From: Lachnospiraceae bacterium A4
GTDB taxonomy: Bacteria > Bacillota > Clostridia > Lachnospirales > Lachnospiraceae
NCBI GenBank assembly: GCA_000403215.2
Contig: KE159527.1
Span: 143,876 to 207,875, forward strand
Length of the DNA: 64,000 nucleotides
Direction: 5' to 3'
The position numbers were made by a program, and so were the translations under genes. The notes beneath the pieces are model-generated. The model was not told the DNA's origin and made no database searches. It saw only the letters and a program-made list of their open reading frames with translations. Below are positions 40,961 to 47,712 of this stretch, one piece after another. Positions within the stretch are counted from its first letter, which is position 1. Each line of letters opens with the position of its first letter.

Positions 40961-41885
40961 TATTTTGTTTGATTAGTTTTAACATGTGTATATCTTTTCT
41001 TGCGACGGCAATATAATATGCTTGTCGCATCATTTTTTTTGAATTCATTAATTCTTTTTCCCTTTCGTCAGATTCTTTCCTTTTGGCAAGTTTCAATCTA
41101 TTCACTGCTACTCCCATCATAAGTTCCACCAACCCATGTGCATATCCACGGCTGATTGCCATATTCAACCCTTCCTCAGCTTTTGCCAATGCTTCCTCAT
41201 ATCGTCCCAGTTTGCCAAGCGGTCTTGCTAAATTTGCCAGATTGATAAGTTTCAGCTCCGCAGCGTTTTTCTCATCCATATATCCGGCATCCAGACTTCG
41301 TATAATCATCTCATAGATAATAATATCTTTATCCAACTCGCCTACATCATAATATGCAATCCCCATTCCCATCAATATCAAAATCTCCTGCTCTCTGTAT
41401 GGATAAATCTTGCCACGCTGATCTCCCCACAGATAACTTTCATAAGCTGGAATCGTCATCTCCATAGCTTCCTGTAGCTGCTTTATAAATACCTGTGCGC
41501 TGATCTCTCCCAGCTCATAGTCCACCAAAGCACGAACCCGTTTCAAGTACTGTCTGTCCACCACGGAGTCTGATATCCTCTCACAAATATGTGCCAAATA
41601 TTGTTTCGAAATATCGTATTCCCGCTTCGACAGAGTATCCTCCAATAAGATGTACTCCTCTAACAAGGACATATCATTGCCCATGCATACTGCACAGTTG
41701 TCGTGAATACCCCGTTCCAGCCTTTCCATCAACCTTCTATAGATGTCCCTTTTAATCTTATGTCTGTTGTTCTCGATCCGAGACAACGTTTCCACAGAAC
41801 AGATACCATCGCTCAGTTCCTCCTGTGTCAAGCCAACTGCATTCCTCGTCAGACGAATCACATCTCCAGCTTTGTAATTTGCCAT
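40932..41885 (-). CDS. HTH (XRE) regulator with TPR-like C-terminal domain, RRNPP type
   Basis: A 317-residue protein. The N-terminal HTH reads GDVIRLTRNAVGLTQEELSD and SVETLSRIENNRH. The remaining 250 residues are helical pairs such as ILMGMGIAYYDVGELDKDII and LARPLGKLGRYEEALAKAEE, which look like TPR repeats. This build is that of Rgg/PlcR/NprR-type peptide receptors. The start at 41885 follows AAGGAGG and lies within the end of the upstream regulator gene (28-base overlap), so the two are coupled. It converges on the peptide gene at 40802. Confidence 0.8.
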   Translation of the reverse strand: MANYKAGDVIRLTRNAVGLTQEELSDGICSVETLSRIENNRHKIKRDIYRRLMERLERGIHDNCAVCMGNDMSLLEEYILLEDTLSKREYDISKQYLAHICERISDSVVDRQYLKRVRALVDYELGEISAQVFIKQLQEAMEMTIPAYESYLWGDQRGKIYPYREQEILILMGMGIAYYDVGELDKDIIIYEMIIRSLDAGYMDEKNAAELKLINLANLARPLGKLGRYEEALAKAEEGLNMAISRGYAHGLVELMMGVAVNRLKLAKRKESDEREKELMNSKKMMRQAYYIAVARKDIHMLKLIKQNIKYFFDEEI

Positions 41886-42829
41886 TCCAGTTCCTCCTTG
41901 CAAAATTGTTCTATCTGATGCATTTGCTGCAAATCACCAAATACACTGCATATGCTATACGCCATCAGGCATTCCTCTTGAATCTCTCGTTTTTTCATGC
42001 GGTCCTTTCGCACATCTGTTCCATATCGTATCAACAATGACTGTGCTCTGAGAAAACGAAACCGATCCAGTCCTGCAATTTCCCTGCTCTGCGCAACATA
42101 ATTGATACCCTTGTCAATATACGCCAATACCTTATCCTGATCCTGCAATAACTGTGCAAGTCTGATTAATTCCATCAAAAGCTGATTCCCCAAGCTCTGT
42201 CTTCTGCGATCTGTATCATAATATTCTAAATGATGAAACAAATCTGACAATATATACTCTACCTCAATATTTGTCTTTTGATAATCTCCATATTGAACCA
42301 GCGCAAGTATCAGCTCTGTTTCCGCTGTCGTATAAAGCTCGTTCTTCCATTGATGTTCTATATTAAACGCAGGTTTTGTCAGTTGCAATGCTCTCATCGC
42401 TGTCTCACAAATCTCTGTCTGTATTGGATATTTTTTACTACTATCCTTCAATTCTGCCTGCAAGATCAGGACTTCCTGACAAAGACAAAACTGTTCGTGA
42501 ATTTTACAACTTATTTTTTTCTTTTTTCTGTAACGAACGAGCTCCTGTCGTACTTGTTCATATTCCTTGCGCTGCATATTCTTTATAATAGACTCCCTCG
42601 CAAGCCACAACTCATAATCTGCATCATTGAAAAGCAGTTCAAACTGACATATCTGTTTTCCGATGCGCTCAAGAAGCAGACTGCTTGTCAGAGAATCAGC
42701 ACATCTGCTTCCATCTTCCAGACGTGATAATGTGCTAACAGAACATATTCCATCGCAAACTTGCTCTAATGCCAAATTGTATTTTTTTCGATAATAAGAT
42801 AAAATTGCTCCTGTAGATTCTATTCTCAT
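41858..42829 (-). CDS. HTH (XRE) regulator with helical C-terminal domain, RRNPP type
   Basis: A 323-residue paralogue of the neighbour downstream. The HTH is GAILSYYRKKYNLALEQVCD with SVSTLSRLEDGSR; the C-terminal part is helical and TPR-like (ELILALVQYGDYQKTNIEVE, LIRLAQLLQDQDKVLAYIDK). The start at 42829 follows AGGAAAGG; the longer frame from 42949 reads through promoter-like DNA. Low identity to its neighbour suggests an old duplication. Likely a peptide- or ligand-responsive regulator of the linked transporter or peptide genes; not proven. Confidence 0.78.
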   Translation of the reverse strand: MRIESTGAILSYYRKKYNLALEQVCDGICSVSTLSRLEDGSRCADSLTSSLLLERIGKQICQFELLFNDADYELWLARESIIKNMQRKEYEQVRQELVRYRKKKKISCKIHEQFCLCQEVLILQAELKDSSKKYPIQTEICETAMRALQLTKPAFNIEHQWKNELYTTAETELILALVQYGDYQKTNIEVEYILSDLFHHLEYYDTDRRRQSLGNQLLMELIRLAQLLQDQDKVLAYIDKGINYVAQSREIAGLDRFRFLRAQSLLIRYGTDVRKDRMKKREIQEECLMAYSICSVFGDLQQMHQIEQFCKEELEWQITKLEM

Positions 42830-42926
42830 ATTTTTTATACCTTTCCTGCATCTATTATTATTAAAACTACATAAACTTCTTTTAAAGAAAAATGCGTGAC
42901 TTTTCAATATCCTTATGATAAAATGT

Positions 42927-42968
42927 TCCTCACACAATTGATATATCATGAAAGGTATTTCTAAATGA
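42927..42968 (+). repeat. 42-base direct repeat, left copy
   Basis: The first 34 bases (42927-42960) are identical to 43825-43858; one mismatch follows, then seven more identical bases through the ATGA. The right copy holds the Shine-Dalgarno sequence and start codon of tmcAL. This copy leads only into a 10-codon frame and then an IS fragment. Confidence 0.9.
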
Positions 42969-43004
42969 TTTTACGCTGTCTGATGAAAAAACGGTGATTA
43001 CTAT

Positions 43005-43231
43005 GTGGCTGCGCGCCGCGTCCTTACAAACATTTTGGGAAAAAGGACAATCCCTGCATATGTTACATCTACGGATAAGGAGAATGGCGTCAGACGCCTG
43101 TTTTTCAGTACCGTTTTTCCAGAACAGATCCAGATATTTTGTGCATGGCAGGAAAAATTGCCGCTGAACCAGACTGACAGCTGCCACATGCAGTATATCC
43201 CTCTGATGCTGTATGCTTTCAGATGGAACAT
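43005..43231 (+). mobile_element. Transposase fragment (DDE type), C-terminal part
   Basis: A 75-codon stretch reading RVLTNILGKRTIPAYVTSTD, FFSTVFPEQIQIFCAWQEK and MQYIPLMLYAFRWNIE resembles the catalytic C-terminal part of a DDE transposase (the Y-x-F-RWxIE region of IS4-like enzymes). The N-terminal half and the end after RWNIE are missing, and the frame then runs into unrelated sequence. No terminal inverted repeats were found. It is a decayed insertion-sequence remnant; the IS family is not certain. Confidence 0.65.
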
Positions 43232-43388
43232 AGAAGGTAGTTCAACAACATGGGTATTATTAATAATGTTGTAAAGTGGTGTTAAACTGACTTACAACTG
43301 TATTTACTGAAAGCGTTAAATTTTTCAAATTATGTGCTTTCTTAAAATTCACTAACTCAAATAAAAATCCATTTTCTTTTCCCGAAGG

Positions 43389-43417
43389 TTGAAATCTTCT
43401 TTTCTTTATGGTATATT
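43389..43417 (+). promoter_or_regulatory. Sigma-A promoter of the probable antisense RNA
   Basis: TTGAAA (43389-43394), 17-base spacer, TATATT (43412-43417). It drives plus-strand transcription toward the 3' end of the small toxin gene. Confidence 0.7.
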
Positions 43418-43423
43418 AAACCT

Positions 43424-43545
43424 AAAGAAAGACACCTGCTTCAACAGATGCCTTTCATGGAACTACCGATAGACGGTTAGCCCATTCAAATTTTTATGTT
43501 AAAAATAACCGCTAAGTTGGTTGGGCTGGGCGGTTATTTTTTTGT
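43424..43545 (+). ncRNA. Probable antisense RNA antitoxin, about 120 nt
   Basis: Bounded by the promoter at 43389-43417 and the terminator hairpin at 43501-43543. It has no good reading frame within the transcript. Its 3' end is complementary to the end of the toxin mRNA on the other strand, the arrangement of RatA/txpA and SR4/bsrG type I systems. A partly paired 5' stem (GACACCTG with CAGATGCC) follows the start. The exact 5' end is inferred. Confidence 0.65.
43501..43543. terminator. Bidirectional terminator shared by toxin mRNA and antisense RNA
   Basis: AAAAATAACCGC and GCGGTTATTTTT form a perfect 12-base-pair stem around a 17-base loop, with T-runs on both strands. The toxin stop codon lies in the stem. 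Confidence 0.85.
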
Positions 43546-43629
43546 ACTGTTACTGCCGATTGTATATCCAAGTCCGAACGCAGTCAATACAAGACTAATT
43601 ATAGCGATCAGACTGTCAATAGTCATCAT
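43534..43629 (-). CDS. Type I toxin-like hydrophobic peptide (putative holin-like toxin)
   Basis: A 31-residue peptide with one membrane helix (LIAIISLVLTAFGLGYTI) between an acidic start (MMTIDS) and a Lys-Lys end. This is the build of TxpA/BsrG and the putative holin-like toxins, which depolarise or disturb the membrane. GAGGGTGAT precedes the start. The mRNA leader contains a perfect GGAGGG/CCCTCC hairpin whose ACCCTC could also pair with the Shine-Dalgarno sequence. An antisense RNA converges from the other strand. The family match is by pattern only. Confidence 0.75.
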   Translation of the reverse strand: MMTIDSLIAIISLVLTAFGLGYTIGSNSTKK

Positions 43630-43683
43630 TAGAATCACCCTCTTCTTCCATATTTCCATACCTTGTACGGATCTCTATGTAAA

Positions 43684-43704
43684 CGGAGGGTCACAGTCCC
43701 TCCG
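43684..43704 (-). promoter_or_regulatory. Perfect hairpin in the toxin mRNA leader
   Basis: CGGAGGG and CCCTCCG (7 pairs, 7-base loop) lie 55 bases upstream of the toxin start. The ACCCTC stretch is complementary to the GAGGGT Shine-Dalgarno site, so the leader could switch between an open and a sequestered form. Confidence 0.55.
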
Positions 43705-43824
43705 AAGAGGTTTAACCGCCTACCATCTTGGTAGTTCCAAACAAATATTACCACAATGTGACAGGAATTTCAACTGGTATGTCATTTCATGGAATATATG
43801 GACAACATTCAAATATGAATCTTG

Positions 43825-43866
43825 TCCTCACACAATTGATATATCATGAAAGGTATTTATAAATGA
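43825..43866 (+). repeat. 42-base direct repeat, right copy (tmcAL start region)
   Basis: Matches 42927-42968 with one mismatch. It contains the GAAAGG ribosome binding site and ATG of tmcAL. The copies lie 898 bases apart and bracket the transposase fragment and toxin locus. Confidence 0.9.
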
Positions 43867-45119
43867 AAGTAACAGCCGTCATCGCCGAATACAATCCGTT
43901 CCACAACGGACATTTATACCAGCTTCGTACCATTCGCACGGCAGAGCACGCCGATTGGATTGTTGTCGTTCTTAGCGGCGACTTCATGCAGCGCGGTATT
44001 CCAGCCATTGTCGATAAGTACCAGCGCTGCCAGATGGCGCTTGCAAATGGCGCCGATCTGGTCTTTGAACTGCCTGTATACTTTGCACTTGGCAGCGCAG
44101 AGTACTTTGCTCAGGGCGCAGTGTCTCTGATCGACAAGCTGGGCGTGGTCGATTCCCTGCATTTTGGCAGTGAATGTGGTGATCTATCACTGATTTCAGA
44201 CTGTGCCCGCATCATCGCGGGCGAGTCTTGTCAATATCAATCCCTGCTGAACGATTTTCTGAAACAGGGCTGCTCCTTTCCTGCTGCCAGAGCCCGCGCT
44301 GTCGCTGCCCTGTTTCCTGAAAAGGATACCGATACGCTCTTAAACGCCCCCAATAATATCCTAGGCATCGAGTATGTCAAAGCCCTCCTCCAGCGAAACA
44401 GCGCTATCCAGCCGGCGACACTCGCGCGAAAAGGCGAAGGCTACGCCTCAGATGTTCTTGATACCGACTATTTTGTCTCGGCCAATGCGTTGCGCAGTGC
44501 GCTTGAGCACAGCGCGACTGCCGCGGCAGCAAGCCCCCATGTGCCGGCTAATGTCTATTCGCTGCTGTCCCAGCAGGATTTTTTATTCACCGAAGATTTT
44601 TCTGAAATTTTGTTATATAAACTGCTGCGCGATGCCAGCGGCAAAGACGCTTTCGCGCCGTATTATGATATTGGAAAACAGCTCTCTCACACGCTGTACC
44701 GCCATCTGCCTGCGTATTTGTCATTTGAAGATTTTGCAATGCAGTGCAAGTCCAAAAATCTGACCTACACCCGCATCTGCCGCGGACTAATGCACATTCT
44801 GCTGGACATGACACAGGAGAATGCAGATACCCTGAAACACAAGGATTACACCCAGTATGCGCGGCTTCTTGGCTTCAGTGAACATGGAAAGCATCTGTTA
44901 AAAGCCATCAAAGCAAACGCTTCTGTTCCTATTATCACCAAACCTGCTATGGCTTTAAAACAGCTTGACGGCGCAGCGCGGATGTCCTTGCAAGCTGATC
45001 TCCACGCCGCCGATATATATGACAGTATTTCTCAACAAAAAAGGCGGCGCCTGACAGGTCAGACCTCCGCCATTCTTCGCTGCAATGAACTGACCCGCCA
45101 GCTCATCACTAATTTTTAA
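43863..45119 (+). CDS. tmcAL: tRNA(Met) cytidine acetate ligase TmcAL
   Basis: A 418-residue YlbM/DUF795 protein. In B. subtilis TmcAL makes N4-acetylcytidine at the wobble position of elongator tRNA-Met from acetate and ATP. The N-terminus has the nucleotidyltransferase signature [16 protein letters not shown], followed by [16 protein letters not shown] and GADLVFELP. It is the main plus-strand gene of the window and overlaps the end of the PFL gene by 11 bases, tail to tail. Its ribosome binding site and start codon lie in a repeated 42-base element. Confidence 0.95.
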   Translation: MKVTAVIAEYNPFHNGHLYQLRTIRTAEHADWIVVVLSGDFMQRGIPAIVDKYQRCQMALANGADLVFELPVYFALGSAEYFAQGAVSLIDKLGVVDSLHFGSECGDLSLISDCARIIAGESCQYQSLLNDFLKQGCSFPAARARAVAALFPEKDTDTLLNAPNNILGIEYVKALLQRNSAIQPATLARKGEGYASDVLDTDYFVSANALRSALEHSATAAAASPHVPANVYSLLSQQDFLFTEDFSEILLYKLLRDASGKDAFAPYYDIGKQLSHTLYRHLPAYLSFEDFAMQCKSKNLTYTRICRGLMHILLDMTQENADTLKHKDYTQYARLLGFSEHGKHLLKAIKANASVPIITKPAMALKQLDGAARMSLQADLHAADIYDSISQQKRRRLTGQTSAILRCNELTRQLITNF

Positions 45120-46473
45120 AACTATGAATCGGTGCTGGAATCCTGCCGCCGCGGTTTACAAATGCATCGCAGGAAAACTGGTTGACCGGCATGATCGGCG
45201 CATGGCCCAGCAGTCCGCCAAACTCTGCGCTGTCTCCCACTGTCTTGCCAATCACAGGAATGATGCGCACCGCCGTTGTCTTTTGATTGATCATGCCAAT
45301 CGCAAGCTCGTCAGCAATAATGCCTGCAATGGTCGTCGGCTTTGTATCCCCCGGAATTGCAATCATATCCAGCCCTACAGAGCAGACGCACGTCATCGCC
45401 TCGAGTTTCTCAATCGTGAGCGCGCCCGCATTGACCGCGTCAATCATTCCCTGATCTTCACTGACAGGAATAAAGGCACCGCTCAATCCTCCTACATAGG
45501 AGGAGGCCATCACACCGCCCTTTTTCACTTGGTCATTCAATAATGCCAGCGCCGCTGTCGTTCCCGGCGCACCTGCATACTCTAAGCCGATCTCGCACAA
45601 AATATCAGCCACGCTGTCACCGATTGCCGGTGTCGGCGCGAGCGACAAGTCCACAATACCAAACGGTATGCCAAGGCGCTTAGATGCCTCCTGTGCGACA
45701 AGCTGCCCGACACGTGTCACCTTGAACGCTGTCTTTTTGATCGTCTCGCAGAGCACCTCAAAGGTTTCCCCGCGCACGCTCTCCAACGCGTTTTTCACAA
45801 CACCGGGACCGCTGACGCCGACATTGATAATCGCGTCCGCCTCTGTGACGCCATGAAAAGCCCCTGCCATAAATGGATTGTCGTCGGGTGCATTGCAGAA
45901 TACGACAAGCTTTGAACAACCGATGGAGTCCTGATCTTTTGTGAGCTCTGCGGTCTCCTTGATGATATCGCCCATCAGCCGCACCGCGTCCATGTCTATT
46001 CCCGTCTTGGTCGAGCCGAGATTGACCGAGCTGCACACAAGCTCTGTCTGCGCAAGCGCTTGTGGTATAGAGCGAAGCAGCAGCTCATCTGCCTTTGTCA
46101 TTCCCTTGGAGACCAGCGCAGAATATCCGCCAAGGAAATTAACGCCGACATCCTTTCTTGCGCGGTCTAATGTCTTTGCAATCGTCACAAAATTCTCGGA
46201 AGTCTTACAGGCAGAGCCGCCTACCAGCGCAATCGGCGTGACGGAAATCCGCTTGTTGACAATCGGAATGCCAAACTCCTTCTCAATCTGCTCACCGACT
46301 GCCACCAAATCCTTTGCCACCTTCGTAATCTTGTTGTAAATTTTATCATTTAGACGGTTTAAATCCGAGTCAATACAGTCCAACAGACTAATGCCGAGTG
46401 TGATTGTCCTGACATCGAGGTTCTCCTTCTCGATCATCTTATTTGTCTCTAACACTTCATTGATATTAATCAT
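45109..46473 (-). CDS. PFL family protein (DUF711, UPF0210)
   Basis: A 454-residue soluble protein of the UPF0210 family. Recognisable stretches are [37 protein letters not shown] and [19 protein letters not shown]. The family resembles pyruvate formate-lyase-type folds, but no activity is established. It follows an ACT-domain gene by 49 bases, the usual pairing; the ACT protein probably senses an amino acid for it. The start opens [13 protein letters not shown], which is typical. Confidence 0.93.
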   Translation of the reverse strand: MININEVLETNKMIEKENLDVRTITLGISLLDCIDSDLNRLNDKIYNKITKVAKDLVAVGEQIEKEFGIPIVNKRISVTPIALVGGSACKTSENFVTIAKTLDRARKDVGVNFLGGYSALVSKGMTKADELLLRSIPQALAQTELVCSSVNLGSTKTGIDMDAVRLMGDIIKETAELTKDQDSIGCSKLVVFCNAPDDNPFMAGAFHGVTEADAIINVGVSGPGVVKNALESVRGETFEVLCETIKKTAFKVTRVGQLVAQEASKRLGIPFGIVDLSLAPTPAIGDSVADILCEIGLEYAGAPGTTAALALLNDQVKKGGVMASSYVGGLSGAFIPVSEDQGMIDAVNAGALTIEKLEAMTCVCSVGLDMIAIPGDTKPTTIAGIIADELAIGMINQKTTAVRIIPVIGKTVGDSAEFGGLLGHAPIMPVNQFSCDAFVNRGGRIPAPIHSFKN

Positions 46474-46522
46474 TTTTCAAATGTCCTCCTATGAAAAGCT
46501 CGATGATAAGTCCAAGTTCCGC

Positions 46523-46798
46523 TTATACCCTGTGCATACTATTAAAAATCTCTTCCCGCTGACATCTGATAATGACACCAATCTCTTCGCCGAGTTTGTC
46601 GAGGTTATCTGAGACCTCGCTGACAGACTTAACTGCCTTGCTCATATCTGCAATCATCATCATATTGAAATAATCGTCTACAATGGTCTGCGAGATATCA
46701 AGAATATTGATCTTATTTTCAGCTAAATATGTACAAACCTTTGCGATAATGCCAACTGTGTCCTTCCCTACTACTGTGATAATTGTTTTTTTCATCAT
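46523..46798 (-). CDS. ACT domain protein (UPF0237)
   Basis: A 91-residue single ACT domain: ITVVGKDTVGIIAKVCTYLA is the ligand-binding start of the fold, with NILDISQTIVDDYFNMMMI after it. ACT domains bind amino acids. It directly precedes the PFL family gene on the same strand, an arrangement conserved in many Firmicutes. The start follows AGGAG. Confidence 0.93.
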   Translation of the reverse strand: MMKKTIITVVGKDTVGIIAKVCTYLAENKINILDISQTIVDDYFNMMMIADMSKAVKSVSEVSDNLDKLGEEIGVIIRCQREEIFNSMHRV

Positions 46799-46880
46799 GT
46801 TTGACTCCTATCTGTTTTAGATTCCTTTTATCATTCCATTCATATATCCTGCGCTACGATACATCATACCGAATATCCGC

Positions 46881-47678
46881 CTAAATTTCAACCAATTGTG
46901 ACATCTCACTGCGATTTGCCACATAAATAGGGAAATCATCCGGCTTATAGGGATTGTCCGCCATAGAAATCTCAAGGCGCACGGTCTCATAAGCGAGCTC
47001 TGCCAGATTATTTTCCTTGCTCAAATGCCCCAAAAATACAGTCTTGAGCTTATCATGCAACAGCCTGCTTAACAGCCTGCCGGAAAGCTCATTGGACAAA
47101 TGTCCCTTTTTCCCCAAAATACGCTGCTTGAGCGCATAGGGGTACGACCCCACCTGTAGCATATTGATATCGTGATTTGCCTCCAAAAGCAGCACATCCA
47201 TACCTTTGAGGCTCTCAACAGTGTACTCATCATACATTCCTAAATCCGTCGCAACTGCCATGCGCTTGTTTCCATATTGGAAACGGTATGCCACAGGCTG
47301 CGCCGCGTCGTGGGAAATCTTCATTGGATTGACTGTGATATCCTTCAAAATAAATTTTTCATCTGCTTTCACAACACGAAAAAGTGAGTCCTCTATCACA
47401 CCCAGATTACTCACTTTCTTAATGGCGGCTATGGTCCGGTCTGTAGCATAGATTGGTATGCCAAATTTTCTGCAAATCACACCCAGACCACTGATGTGAT
47501 CTGAGTGTTCATGTGTGATGAATATTCCGTCAATATCTTTTCCGCTAAGTCCCAGCTGTCCAAGACCCTCCAGCGTGCGCTTACAGCTAATTCCTATATC
47601 TACCAGAAGGTGTGTAGCATCTGTCCCGATATAAATACAATTTCCACTGCTCCCACTGGCTATACTGCACATTCTCAT
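46881..47678 (-). CDS. MBL-fold metallo-hydrolase, WalJ/YycJ type
   Basis: A 265-residue metallo-beta-lactamase-fold protein. FITHEHSDHISGL holds the HxHxDH metal site; AVATDLGMY and LLEANHDINML give later ligands, and VFLGHLSKENN the last His. SIASGSSGNCIYI opens the fold. WalJ is a putative exonuclease linked to the WalKR cell-wall system and to DNA replication in Bacillus; here no walKR is nearby. The start at 47678 follows GGGGGAT, so the longer frame from 47780 is not used. Confidence 0.88.
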   Translation of the reverse strand: MRMCSIASGSSGNCIYIGTDATHLLVDIGISCKRTLEGLGQLGLSGKDIDGIFITHEHSDHISGLGVICRKFGIPIYATDRTIAAIKKVSNLGVIEDSLFRVVKADEKFILKDITVNPMKISHDAAQPVAYRFQYGNKRMAVATDLGMYDEYTVESLKGMDVLLLEANHDINMLQVGSYPYALKQRILGKKGHLSNELSGRLLSRLLHDKLKTVFLGHLSKENNLAELAYETVRLEISMADNPYKPDDFPIYVANRSEMSQLVEI

Positions 47679-47712
47679 AGTTATCCCCCATGCCGCCCTC
47701 GGCGGCTTACGT

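Noticed and set aside
42965..42997. Ten-codon frame after the left 42-base repeat
   Set aside because: It is the start codon of the duplicated tmcAL leader joined to unrelated DNA; too short and without family features.
43496..43849. 117-codon plus-strand frame over the toxin locus
   Set aside because: It crosses the terminator and is antisense to the toxin gene; its sequence is explained by the hairpins and shows no coding features.
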